A stretch of DNA of 17,546 bases. Source: an uncultured Muribaculaceae bacterium. GTDB taxonomy: Bacteria; Bacteroidota; Bacteroidia; Bacteroidales; Muribaculaceae. Where the stretch lies: assembly GCA_905207535.1 (NCBI GenBank), contig CAJLLX010000031.1, forward strand, positions 1-17,546. Direction: 5' to 3'. The translations under genes were made by a program, and so were the position numbers. Under the pieces are notes generated by a model. That model was not told the DNA's origin and ran no database searches. It saw only the letters and a program-made list of their open reading frames with translations. Shown here piece by piece: positions 6,660 to 14,952 of this stretch (its first letter is position 1; every line of letters starts with the position of its first letter).

Positions 6660-9600
6660 TTAGTCGAGCAGAGGATCGTCGCCCTCCGATCCGTCGGGAT
6701 ATTCGGGCAATTCCGGCTTGGGCGCCGGCTTCGGAGCGGGCTTGGGAGCAGGCTTCGCTGCCGGTTTAGCCTCCGGTTTGGTCTCAGGCTTCGCTGCCGG
6801 TTTGGTTTCCGGCTTCGGCTCGGCCTTCGGTGTCTCTTTCGGAGCCTCGGGGGCGGCCTCAGCTGCCGCAGGGGCTTCCACGGGCGTTTCAGGCTCTACT
6901 GCGGGCTGCTCTGCCGGCTTTTCCGCAGGTGTTTCAGGCGCCTCAGCCGCCTCCTCTGCGGGCGGCGCTTCGGGGATTCCCTGAGATTCGCCGAACAGTT
7001 CGGGCGGGAGCACAGCCTCCTCGGTGTCGCGGTAGGTCTTATCCTGCATATACCGGAAATAGTCGTCAAACGACCGCCCGCTCTTGAGCAGCTTGTCGAA
7101 GTTTGCCGCCGAAATCACCACCGGACGCACCTCTTTGGGCAGCTGCAGCGACTGCGACTGCGCCATCACCTTGCGATAGTGGTTGATCTCCTCTACATTG
7201 TCAAATCCTTTGATTATCAGCAGACCCAGACGCCCGAAATTCATCTGCTCCAGGTCGAAATCCTTCACCACAAACGAGGTGAAGTTGTGGCGCGCCACAT
7301 TGTAGAGCAGTGCGTTTTGCGATATCACGTCGGTGGGATACAGCAGCACGAGATATTGCTCCGTGTCGGGGTTGAGGTCGAACTCCAGCTCAGCCTGCCC
7401 TTCGGCGGCCACCGAGTCGTTGCTCAGGCGTATATCCCAAAGCAGGCCGCGCATGTTGCCGCCGGAGGATTCCGACAACTGACGTCCCTGCGCCAGACCT
7501 TTGAGGTACGATGAGGCGTAGGGCGACAGGTCGGTGTCGGGATACCGCTCGAGCATCTCCATCAGGGTGGATTTGAATGTCTCCAGATCCTTCTCCGTCA
7601 CACACGACAGCGCTTCGAGGAACATGAATTTCGGCATCAGGCGTGTCAGCGGGAAGTCTTGCTTCACCTCCTTGTAGATCTCGTGCACGCGGCGGTTTTC
7701 GTTGTCCATATACGCCTCGAGGGCCTCGTCGTAGAGGGTATTTTCGCGCTCCAGCATCCGCCGCAGCGTGCCCACATAGTCGGGGTCGCGCAGCGCCAGG
7801 CCATACTTCGAGTCGGGGAAGTCGGTGAGTATCAGGTTGCGGTATTTCTCGGCTTTGGCGGTGTCGCCGGCGCGCATAAACATCAGATACATATTGTAGT
7901 ATGTATCCAGGCGGTAGATATTGTCGGGGTAGCGGCTCAAGAGCGACTCGAATTCGGTCTCGGCGGCGTGGAAGTCCTCCAGCTTGTCTTTCAGTATCAC
8001 GCCCATATTGTAGAGGCCTTCCTGGATGATGTCGTTGGCGGTCTGCTTCTGCTCGTCGGTGGTGGGTATCTGCTTGAGATAATACTCGGGGAAGTGGGGA
8101 TCGTTCTCCTTCTCGGCCTCCTTGGCGGCTTCGTCCGAGATGGAGTCGCCGGGGGCTTCGCCCGATGTGTCGGGGCTCTCCTCCCCCGCGCCGCTCTCGC
8201 CGTCGGTGCCCGCGCCGAAGTCGTTGAAGTTGAACGAGGCTTTATTCCTTCTCCTCCAGTCGTCCTCCAGTTTGCGGTTGCCCCACCGGCGCTGAAATTC
8301 GGTGCGCCCGGCGTTTTTGGTCGCTGTATTGTAGAAGTACCAGGAGTCGTCGCCGGTATTCATGGTGAAAGTCTGCGGTGCCTTCCCGGCGCCCGACATG
8401 TCGGCGGCGTTGGCGTCGCGGTTGGCGAGAAATTCCTCACGAGCGGCGGCGTCGGCTTCCTCTTTCTCTTTCTTTTTCAGCGCCTCGATGATCTTGTTGA
8501 CTGCGGCGAGCTGCTCCTCGGGTGTCATGGCGGCCAGCTCGAGCAGCGAGTCCTGCAGCTCTACATTTTGCGAGTACACGGCCAGCTCGTCGAGCAGGTC
8601 CGAGCGCTTTTTCAGCGCCCGGTAGTCGGGATAGGTCTCGGGCAACTGCGGTATGGCCTCAGCGTAGCAGGGCTGGGCCTTGGAGTATTTGCGCAGGTCG
8701 TAGTATAGGCCACCGAGGGTCAGCTGCGAGATGGCTTTGTCGATGCCGTTGCGGGTGCTGTTGGCGGCGGCGAGCTCGTAGTTGGCTATGGCGTTGGCTG
8801 TGTCTTTGCGCGACAGGTAGAGGTTGCCTATGGCGTAGTAGATCTGGTCGAGATACTCTTTGTTGCGGTCGTAGCGGGTCATGCGCTTGAGCGCTTTCAC
8901 CTCCGAGGTGATGTCGGCACCGGTGAATACTTCGCTCTGCTTGATGCGGGCGTTGAATTTCGCACGGTAGGAGGCCGACGAGCTGCTCCCGGCCTTGTGA
9001 AATGCCTTGTAGGCGGCTTCTTTCTCGCCTAAGTGGCTGTAGACCTGCCCTAAAAGAAACCACAGGCGCGTCTTCTGCGCCCCTTTGCTGAGACGGATGG
9101 CCTCCTGCAGAGGCTCCACAGCCTTTTTATACTCTTTCGACCTCACCAGCCAGTCGGCCTCGGCGAGATTGTAGAGGCGCTTCAGGTTGTTGTTCACCAG
9201 CTGATCTTGCTTGACGCGGGTGAGGATGGTCTCGGCCTCATAAAGCCAGTCCATGGCGCAGTACGAGAGCGCCTCCCACAGCTTGGCCTCGGTCACCGTA
9301 TTGGGCAGCCATGTGAAATGCTTTGAGATGTAGAAGAATGTGGCTGCCGAGCCGAGGAAATCGCCGTTCATATACTGTCCGCGCCCCATCATCATCCACG
9401 AGTTGTGAAGGAAGGGGTTGTACTCCTCGCGTTTCATCCACGCTTTGTAAGCGGGGTCGGAGCTTTTCCCCGCTTTCTTGGCGGGTTTCTTCTTGATTGA
9501 GCGCAGCTGTATCGCCTTCTGGGCCTTCTCTATCGAGCGGTCGAAGTTGCCCTGCGGCTGCGGGGCTTTCTCGTCGGCCTTGGCCTCGGCGGGATGGATG

Positions 9601-9818
9601 AAGAGGTTGCGGGTGTAGTCGTCCTCGTAGGCGGTCTCCATCTCCTTGAGGGTCTCTTTGTAGTGCTCGTCGCCGTTGAAGTGGATGTTGTAGCGGGTGA
9701 TAAAGGCCTGATACTTACGCGTGGCGGCATTGTTTTTCTTGGGCGAACACGACGTCACCGCCGCTCCCGCAAGGAGCAGCAGAGTCACGATTGCCCATAT
9801 ACCGCGTAGTTTTCTCAA
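6660..9818 (-). CDS. porW: PorW/SprE-like TPR lipoprotein (T9SS accessory) with Pro/Lys-rich tail
   Basis: A 1052-residue exported lipoprotein. Its N-terminus has an RK pair, a hydrophobic core and lipobox VTSC with acylated Cys24. The conserved family start follows (KYQAFITRYNIHFNG). Several TPR-like helical blocks are readable near residues 175-300, 315-400, 590-690 and 695-745. A charged linker (about 440-580) interrupts them. The final ~105 residues are low complexity, first Glu/Ala/Pro-rich and then Lys-Pro dipeptides, ending in an acidic DDPLLD. In P. gingivalis and Flavobacterium, PorW/SprE is a periplasm-facing outer-membrane lipoprotein that links the PorKN ring to the Sov translocon. 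The start codon is TTG at 9818; no in-frame ATG gives a signal peptide. The protein is longer than characterised homologues I recall, partly because of the tail. Family call is strong; function in secretion here is inferred. Confidence 0.88.
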   Translation of the reverse strand: MRKLRGIWAIVTLLLLAGAAVTSCSPKKNNAATRKYQAFITRYNIHFNGDEHYKETLKEMETAYEDDYTRNLFIHPAEAKADEKAPQPQGNFDRSIEKAQKAIQLRSIKKKPAKKAGKSSDPAYKAWMKREEYNPFLHNSWMMMGRGQYMNGDFLGSAATFFYISKHFTWLPNTVTEAKLWEALSYCAMDWLYEAETILTRVKQDQLVNNNLKRLYNLAEADWLVRSKEYKKAVEPLQEAIRLSKGAQKTRLWFLLGQVYSHLGEKEAAYKAFHKAGSSSSASYRAKFNARIKQSEVFTGADITSEVKALKRMTRYDRNKEYLDQIYYAIGNLYLSRKDTANAIANYELAAANSTRNGIDKAISQLTLGGLYYDLRKYSKAQPCYAEAIPQLPETYPDYRALKKRSDLLDELAVYSQNVELQDSLLELAAMTPEEQLAAVNKIIEALKKKEKEEADAAAREEFLANRDANAADMSGAGKAPQTFTMNTGDDSWYFYNTATKNAGRTEFQRRWGNRKLEDDWRRRNKASFNFNDFGAGTDGESGAGEESPDTSGEAPGDSISDEAAKEAEKENDPHFPEYYLKQIPTTDEQKQTANDIIQEGLYNMGVILKDKLEDFHAAETEFESLLSRYPDNIYRLDTYYNMYLMFMRAGDTAKAEKYRNLILTDFPDSKYGLALRDPDYVGTLRRMLERENTLYDEALEAYMDNENRRVHEIYKEVKQDFPLTRLMPKFMFLEALSCVTEKDLETFKSTLMEMLERYPDTDLSPYASSYLKGLAQGRQLSESSGGNMRGLLWDIRLSNDSVAAEGQAELEFDLNPDTEQYLVLLYPTDVISQNALLYNVARHNFTSFVVKDFDLEQMNFGRLGLLIIKGFDNVEEINHYRKVMAQSQSLQLPKEVRPVVISAANFDKLLKSGRSFDDYFRYMQDKTYRDTEEAVLPPELFGESQGIPEAPPAEEAAEAPETPAEKPAEQPAVEPETPVEAPAAAEAAPEAPKETPKAEPKPETKPAAKPETKPEAKPAAKPAPKPAPKPAPKPELPEYPDGSEGDDPLLD
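6717..6968 (-). repeat. Low-complexity coding repeat in the PorW C-terminus
   Basis: This stretch encodes Glu/Ala/Pro-rich sequence (6828-6968) and then alternating Lys-Pro units (6717-6827), including KPAPKPAPKPAPK. The DNA shows repeated GCTTCGG/GGCTT-like units. It resembles the rigid Pro-Lys/Glu-Pro linkers of TonB-type periplasm-spanning proteins, which fits an extended tether. The repeat makes the length prone to change by slippage. Confidence 0.85.
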
Positions 9819-9841
9819 TATATCTTTTCGTTGTTGTCCGG

Positions 9842-9856
9842 GGCCCCGGCGGGGCC
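9842..9856. other. GC hairpin in the predicted porW 5' leader
   Basis: GGCCCC (9842-9847) and GGGGCC (9851-9856) pair around GGC. If transcription starts near 9910, this stem lies 24 nt before the TTG start of porW. It sits inside a leader of about 90 nt and could affect translation or stability. No known riboswitch consensus was recognised. Confidence 0.45.
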
Positions 9857-9916
9857 TTATTGTATAACGCCGCCACGGCTCCCTTTATTGCTCCCCCGCG
9901 CCCCGGCCCGCCAGTG

Positions 9917-9924
9917 CAAAGATA
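9917..9924 (-). promoter_or_regulatory. -7 element of a probable porW promoter
   Basis: On the minus strand this reads TATCTTTG, a full match to TAnnTTTG. No TTTG lies at the usual 19-21 nt upstream; the nearest candidate is TTTC at about 24 nt. The -33 box is therefore weak, and the promoter may be low-level or activator-assisted. Expected start is near 9910, about 90 nt before the porW start. Confidence 0.6.
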
Positions 9925-10035
9925 CAAAAAAGATAGTAAGTATGGCCCGAAATTGCTTTATTATCCAAAATTCTGCCTAATCCCGGTTATGCTCTTCCCG
10001 TTTGCGAACAATCACCCGCGCCACGGGTTTATTTT

Positions 10036-10067
10036 TTTGGATAAAACATTAAAAAGAGTTATTTTTG
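10036..10067 (+). promoter_or_regulatory. Bacteroidota-type promoter for the pepT cluster
   Basis: TTTG (10036-10039) is followed after exactly 20 nt by TATTTTTG (10060-10067), matching -33 TTTG / -7 TAnnTTTG. Predicted start is near 10075, giving a leader of about 40 nt. The A-rich run just before the pepT ATG is typical of Bacteroidota translation initiation without Shine-Dalgarno pairing. Confidence 0.85.
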
Positions 10068-10113
10068 TGTGCCTTGAAAAATCATTGCCAACACAAAAAA
10101 AACAACATACGAT

Positions 10114-11334
10114 ATGACTGACCTTACCCAGCGATTTCTCAAATATGTGAAATTCGACACTCAGAGCGACGAGGAAACAAATCTCACCCCCTCCACCCCC
10201 GGGCAGATGATCTTTGCCCAATATCTCGAGCGTGAGCTCCGCGACCTCGGACTCGAAGATATATCTCTCGACGACAACGGCTACCTCATGGCCACACTCC
10301 CGGCCAACACCTCGCGCCGCGTGCCCACCGTGGGATTTATCGCCCACCTCGACACCTCGCCCGACCTCTCGGGCAAGAATGTCAATCCGCGCATCGTCCA
10401 AGCCTACGACGGCGGCGACATCACCCTCAACGATGCTAAAGGGATCGTACTCTCCCCCTCGGAGTTCCCCGAACTGCTCCACTATGTGGGTCAGGATCTC
10501 ATCGTCACCGACGGCAACACCCTCCTTGGCGCCGACGACAAGGCCGGCATCGCCGAGATAGTCACTGCGGTGGAATATCTCAAGGAGCACCCCGAGATAG
10601 AGCACGGACGCATCCGCATCGCCTTCAACCCCGACGAGGAGATCGGCCTGGGAGCACACAAGTTCGACGTGGAGCGCTTTGCCGCCGACTGGGCCTACAC
10701 CATGGATGGCGGCGAGGTAGGCGAGCTGGAGTATGAGAACTTCAACGCCGCCGTGGCCAAGGTCACCTTCCGCGGACGCAATGTGCACCCCGGATATGCC
10801 AAGCACAAGATGATCAACTCCATCCGCATCGCCAACCAGTTTATCCTCATGCTCCCCCGCTGGGAGACCCCCGAGCACACCGAGGGCTACGAGGGATTCT
10901 ACCACCTCATCCACATCGACGGCAGCGTGGAGACCACCACTCTCACCTACATCATCCGCGACCACGACCGCGACCGCTTCGAGCGCCGCAAGAAGGAGCT
11001 GGAGCACCTGGTGCGCAAGACCAACAACGAGTTTCCCGACTGCTGCTCCATCGACATCAAGGACCAGTACTACAATATGCGCGAGAAGATCGAGCCGGTG
11101 CGCCACATCATCGACATCGCCGAGGAGGCCATGCGCCTCGCGGGCGTCACTCCGGTGGTGGTCCCCATCCGCGGCGGCACAGACGGCGCACAGCTCTCGT
11201 TCAAGGGTCTCCCCTGCCCCAATATCTTCGCCGGAGGTCTCAATTTCCACGGCCGATATGAGTTCGTGCCTATCCCCTCGATGGAGGCTGCAGAGCGCAC
11301 TATAATAGAAATAGCCAAACTCGTAGCCCAGTGA
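10114..11334 (+). CDS. pepT: Peptidase T (tripeptide aminopeptidase, M20B)
   Basis: A 406-residue cytoplasmic zinc aminopeptidase that removes the N-terminal residue of tripeptides. Length matches the family. The M20 metal and catalytic residues are all visible: HLDTSPD with His78 and catalytic Asp80, GADDKAG with bridging Asp141, NPDEEIG with general-base Glu175 and metal ligand Glu176, a ligand Asp198 in TMDGG, and a final ligand His379 in NFHGRYE. The dimerisation lid domain (about 210-320) includes GRNVHPGYAK, the PepT signature. It is the first gene of the right-going cluster, directly behind its own promoter. Its stop overlaps the GTG start of miaA by 4 nt (GTGA), so expression of the two is coupled. 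Confidence 0.97.
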   Translation: MTDLTQRFLKYVKFDTQSDEETNLTPSTPGQMIFAQYLERELRDLGLEDISLDDNGYLMATLPANTSRRVPTVGFIAHLDTSPDLSGKNVNPRIVQAYDGGDITLNDAKGIVLSPSEFPELLHYVGQDLIVTDGNTLLGADDKAGIAEIVTAVEYLKEHPEIEHGRIRIAFNPDEEIGLGAHKFDVERFAADWAYTMDGGEVGELEYENFNAAVAKVTFRGRNVHPGYAKHKMINSIRIANQFILMLPRWETPEHTEGYEGFYHLIHIDGSVETTTLTYIIRDHDRDRFERRKKELEHLVRKTNNEFPDCCSIDIKDQYYNMREKIEPVRHIIDIAEEAMRLAGVTPVVVPIRGGTDGAQLSFKGLPCPNIFAGGLNFHGRYEFVPIPSMEAAERTIIEIAKLVAQ

Positions 11335-12284
11335 ATACACTGGTTGTGATCACCGGACCTACCGCGTCGGGCAAGACAGCTCTGGCCATAGAGGTGGCGA
11401 AGCTGCTCGGCTGCGAGATCATCTCGGCTGATTCACGCCAGATTTTCAAGGGGTTGCCTATCGGCACGGCAGCCCCCACGCCCGAGGAGACGGCCGCGGT
11501 GCCCCACCACTTCGCGGCCATGCTCCCGGTCGACGCCTACTACAGCGCGGCGCAGTTTGAGAGCGATGTGATGCAGCTGCTCCCCTCGCTCTTCGCCCGC
11601 TCGGGCGGATATGCGGTGATGTGCGGCGGCGCCATGATGTATGTCGACGCCGTATGCCGCGGCATCGACGACCTCCCCGACATCTCGCCGGAGATTCGCG
11701 AGCAAGCCTACGGGCTGCTCCGCACCGAGGGGATACAGGCGGTGCGCCGGCGCCTCGCGCAGCTCGATCCGGAGTATCTCGCCAAGGCCGACCCCGACAA
11801 CCACAAGAGGCTGGTGCATGCGCTCGAGATATGCCTGCAGAGCGGCGTGCCCTACTCGTCGCTTTGCACGGGAAGGGCCAAGGAGCGCCCCTTCCGCATC
11901 CTCAAGTTTGCCATCGACCTGCCGCGCGAAGTGCTCTTCGACCGCATCAACCGGCGCGTGGAGGCGATGATCGGGGCCGGACTGGTGGAGGAGGCACGCT
12001 CCATGCTACCCCATCGCGGGCTCAACGCCCTCAACACGGTGGGATACAAGGAGATGTTCGCCTACCTCGACGGCACATGGGACCTCCCCACCGCAGCCGC
12101 GCGAATGGCAAAAAATACCCGCGTTTACGCCAAAAAACAGCTCACATGGCTCAAGCGCGACCCCGAGGTGACATGGCTCGACGGCATGGCGCTCTCCACC
12201 GCACCAATGGCCGGCGTCATAGCCCGCGAAGCCACCCGAAGTGCCGACACTCAATCAGCAACAGATTACCGTTATGGCAAATAA
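11331..12284 (+). CDS. miaA: tRNA dimethylallyltransferase (i6A37 synthesis)
   Basis: A 317-residue enzyme that transfers a dimethylallyl group to N6 of A37 in tRNAs reading UNN codons. The P-loop is GPTASGKT (9-16), followed by the conserved DSRQ (34-37). CGGAMMYVDAV (98-108) is the Bacteroidales variant of the usual GGTGLY region. DNHKRLVHALEI is in the middle. TRVYAKKQLTWLKRD near the C-terminus matches the family tRNA-binding motif. The start codon is GTG, overlapping the pepT stop; the conserved P-loop spacing supports it. The last 11 nt overlap the downstream DUF389 gene. The final ~30 residues are less conserved. Confidence 0.96.
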   Translation: MNTLVVITGPTASGKTALAIEVAKLLGCEIISADSRQIFKGLPIGTAAPTPEETAAVPHHFAAMLPVDAYYSAAQFESDVMQLLPSLFARSGGYAVMCGGAMMYVDAVCRGIDDLPDISPEIREQAYGLLRTEGIQAVRRRLAQLDPEYLAKADPDNHKRLVHALEICLQSGVPYSSLCTGRAKERPFRILKFAIDLPREVLFDRINRRVEAMIGAGLVEEARSMLPHRGLNALNTVGYKEMFAYLDGTWDLPTAAARMAKNTRVYAKKQLTWLKRDPEVTWLDGMALSTAPMAGVIAREATRSADTQSATDYRYGK

Positions 12285-13635
12285 ATTTCTAAACGACCTC
12301 AAATCCGAACTCGAGGGATATTTCACCCTCAACGGCTACCTCATTCCCGAAGAAGAGGCCGAGCAGAGCATCCGCGAGGGTGTCAGTTTCAAGGGCACTA
12401 CCCTGCTTATCCTCGTTTTCGCCATCTTCATCGCCTCGCTCGGACTCAACACCAACTCTCCGGCGGTGATCATCGGCGCCATGCTCATATCCCCGCTCAT
12501 GGGTCCTATCATCGGACTCGGTCTGGGCGTGGGCATCGAGGATTTCGACCTCCTCAAGCGCTCGCTGCGCAATCTGCTTGTGGCGGCAGCCTTCTCCATC
12601 CTCGCCTCGGCGCTCTACTTCCTCATCTCGCCTGTGAGCGAGGGACATAGCGAACTGCTTGCCCGCACCTCACCCACCATCTACGATGTCTTCATCGGAT
12701 TTTTCGGAGGCGCTGCGGGCATCTTCGCCATCGCCAGCAAAAACAAGGGCAATGTCATCCCCGGCGTGGCCATCGCCACTGCCCTCATGCCCCCGCTCTG
12801 CACCGTGGGCTACGGACTCGCCACATGGCAGCTCAACTATTTCTTCGGCGCTCTCTACCTCTTCCTCATCAACTCCATCTACATCGGTCTCGCCACCTTC
12901 ATCGGAGTGAAGGTGATGAAATTCAGCCGACTGCAGTCGGCCGTGCCTGAACGCGCAAAACGAATGCGCCGCCTGGTCTACACGCTCGCCATACTCACTC
13001 TCCTCCCCAGCATCTACCTCACTTACAACATGCTCACACGCGAGCGCTTCGAGATGAACGCCAACCGCTTCGTCGCCGAGGAGTGCAAATTTCCCAACAC
13101 TCAGGTGCTCAGCCACTCGGCATTCAAGGATCAGGGTGAGAAGGAAATCAGCATCACCCTCATCGGCAAGGTGCTCCCGCAGGATTCGCTCGAACTGGCT
13201 CTCGCCAACCGCCTGCAATACTACGGTCTCTCGGGTGTGAAACTCAACATCATCCAGGGCGACGCCGGCGAGCGCCCCGACATGGAAAGCATGGTAGGAC
13301 ATTCCGTCAATCAGATTTATACGCTCGCACAGAATGCTCTGGTACAGAAGCAGGAAGCCATCGACTCGCTACGGCAGATCATCACCGACCGACGCAAACG
13401 CGACTCCATCTCGGCTCAACTCGCTCCCGAACTTAAAGTGATCTATCCGCAGATCAGCGAGATAGCCGTCACACGAGCCGTATTCGGACAGATCTCCACC
13501 GGCAGTCTCGACACCGCCAATATCGCTCTCATCCGATACAACCGACCCATCTCTACGACATCCAAGGCCGAACTGCAGCGCTACCTCGAGGCACGCCTCA
13601 AGGTGCCCTCCATCCGCCTTGTCAACGTCGACTGA
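12274..13635 (+). CDS. DUF389 family integral membrane protein
   Basis: A 453-residue protein from the ATG at 12274; a GTG 33 nt upstream lies deeper inside miaA and is less likely. A short cytoplasmic N-terminus leads to about six or seven membrane segments (near 42-58, 64-86, 100-119, 138-155, 160-180, 188-212 and 234-252). The glycine-rich core NSPAVIIGAMLISPLMGPI, then GVAIATALMPPLCTVGYGL, is the DUF389 (TIGR00341-like) signature. A soluble C-terminal half (about 255-453) is probably periplasmic or cytoplasmic depending on segment count. The biochemical role of this family is not established; a transport or membrane-stress role is only a guess. It overlaps miaA by 11 nt and precedes hflX by 15 nt, so it is an operon member. 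Confidence 0.9.
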   Translation: MANKFLNDLKSELEGYFTLNGYLIPEEEAEQSIREGVSFKGTTLLILVFAIFIASLGLNTNSPAVIIGAMLISPLMGPIIGLGLGVGIEDFDLLKRSLRNLLVAAAFSILASALYFLISPVSEGHSELLARTSPTIYDVFIGFFGGAAGIFAIASKNKGNVIPGVAIATALMPPLCTVGYGLATWQLNYFFGALYLFLINSIYIGLATFIGVKVMKFSRLQSAVPERAKRMRRLVYTLAILTLLPSIYLTYNMLTRERFEMNANRFVAEECKFPNTQVLSHSAFKDQGEKEISITLIGKVLPQDSLELALANRLQYYGLSGVKLNIIQGDAGERPDMESMVGHSVNQIYTLAQNALVQKQEAIDSLRQIITDRRKRDSISAQLAPELKVIYPQISEIAVTRAVFGQISTGSLDTANIALIRYNRPISTTSKAELQRYLEARLKVPSIRLVNVD

Positions 13636-13650
13636 CACCACTAATTGATT

Positions 13651-14952
13651 ATGAAAGAACTTATTATAAGCAAGGAAGCCACCGAGCGCACTGTCCTCGT
13701 GGGCCTCATCACACAGAAGCAGACACCCGCCAAGGTCGACGAGTATCTCGACGAACTTGAATTTCTCGCCGAGACCGCCGGAGCCGAAGTGGTGGCCCGC
13801 TTCACACAAAAACTTGACCTCCCCAACTCCCGCACTTTCGTCGGGCAAGGCAAACTCGCTGAAATCAAGGAGTATATCGATAAAAACGACATCGGCATGG
13901 TCATCTTCGACGACGACCTCTCCGCCAAGCAGGTGGCCAACATCGAGAAGGAGCTGCAAGTGAAGATTCTCGACCGCTCCAGCCTCATCCTCGACATCTT
14001 CGCCAAGCGCGCACAGACCGCCACGGCCAAAACTCAGGTAGAGCTGGCCCAATACCGCTACCTCCTCCCCCGCCTGACCCGCATGTGGACCCACCTCGAG
14101 CGTCAGCGCGGCGGTATCGGCATGCGCGGCCCCGGTGAGACACAGATCGAGACCGACCGCCGTATCATCCTGCGCCGCATCTCGCTCCTCAAGGAGCAGC
14201 TGGCCGACATCGACCGCCAGAAGACGCTCCAGCGCAAAAATCGCGGCCAGCTCACCCGCGTGGCCCTCGTGGGATACACCAACGTGGGCAAATCCACGCT
14301 GATGAACCTCCTCAGCAAGAGCGATGTCTTCGCCGAAAACAAGCTTTTCGCCACCCTCGACACCACCGTACGCAAGGTCACCATCGAGAATCTACCCTTC
14401 CTCCTCACCGACACCGTGGGCTTCATCCGCAAGCTCCCCACCCACCTGGTGGAGTCGTTCAAGTCTACCCTCGACGAGGTGCGCGACGCCGACCTTCTGG
14501 TGCATGTCGTCGACATCAGCCATCCGCAGTTTGAGGAGCAGATAGAGGTGGTCAACAAGACTCTCGCCGAGGTATGCGGCTCTGCCGACAAGCCTATGAT
14601 AGTGGTTTTCAACAAGATCGACGCATATTCCCACATCCCCAAGGATGAGGATGATCTCACCGAGCGCACCGCACGCAACATACCGCTCGAAGAGCTGAAA
14701 GCTACATGGATGAACCGCCTCACCACGGGCAACTGCGTCTTCATCTCGGCCAAAAACAGCACCAACATCGAGGAGCTGAAGGCGCTCATCTACGAGAAGG
14801 CACGCGAGATTCACACCCAGCGCTTCCCCTACAACAATTTCCTCTATCAGACCTACGACGAGGATATCTCGCCCGAGCCCGAGGCCGCTCTGCCGGCTCC
14901 CGGGGCTGAAAACAGTGAAACCTCCTCCCCCGCACCCTCCGACAATGAGTGA
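13651..14952 (+). CDS. hflX: GTPase HflX (ribosome-splitting/rescue factor)
   Basis: A 433-residue GTPase that binds the 50S subunit and splits stalled ribosomes under stress in studied bacteria. The N-terminal HflX domain includes the glycine-rich linker GMRGPGETQIETDRR (157-171). The G domain shows G1 GYTNVGKS (208-215), switch I threonines near 234-239, G3 DTVG (254-257) followed by FIRKLP, G4 NKID (321-324) and G5 SAKN (366-369). The acidic, proline-rich tail after about 405 is low complexity. The ATG at 13651 is preferred over a TTG two codons upstream. It starts 15 nt after DUF389, and its stop overlaps the preferred dgt start. The linkage to miaA recalls the E. coli miaA-hfq-hflX order, without hfq. 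Confidence 0.96.
   Translation: MKELIISKEATERTVLVGLITQKQTPAKVDEYLDELEFLAETAGAEVVARFTQKLDLPNSRTFVGQGKLAEIKEYIDKNDIGMVIFDDDLSAKQVANIEKELQVKILDRSSLILDIFAKRAQTATAKTQVELAQYRYLLPRLTRMWTHLERQRGGIGMRGPGETQIETDRRIILRRISLLKEQLADIDRQKTLQRKNRGQLTRVALVGYTNVGKSTLMNLLSKSDVFAENKLFATLDTTVRKVTIENLPFLLTDTVGFIRKLPTHLVESFKSTLDEVRDADLLVHVVDISHPQFEEQIEVVNKTLAEVCGSADKPMIVVFNKIDAYSHIPKDEDDLTERTARNIPLEELKATWMNRLTTGNCVFISAKNSTNIEELKALIYEKAREIHTQRFPYNNFLYQTYDEDISPEPEAALPAPGAENSETSSPAPSDNE

Larger units (their letters stand above)
9819..10113. other. Divergent intergenic control region between porW and pepT
   Basis: This 295-nt region separates the left-going porW-porX block from the right-going pepT cluster. The part near porW (9839-9912) is extremely GC-rich and hairpin-forming. 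The part near pepT is AT-rich and holds a full promoter. A -7 element for porW lies at 9917-9924. No small open frame with convincing features or RNA gene was recognised. Confidence 0.7.

Noticed and set aside
10012..11340. A 442-codon minus-strand open frame antisense to pepT
   Set aside because: pepT on the plus strand has every catalytic residue and its own promoter; the antisense frame shows only Asp/Val/Gly-rich shadow sequence.
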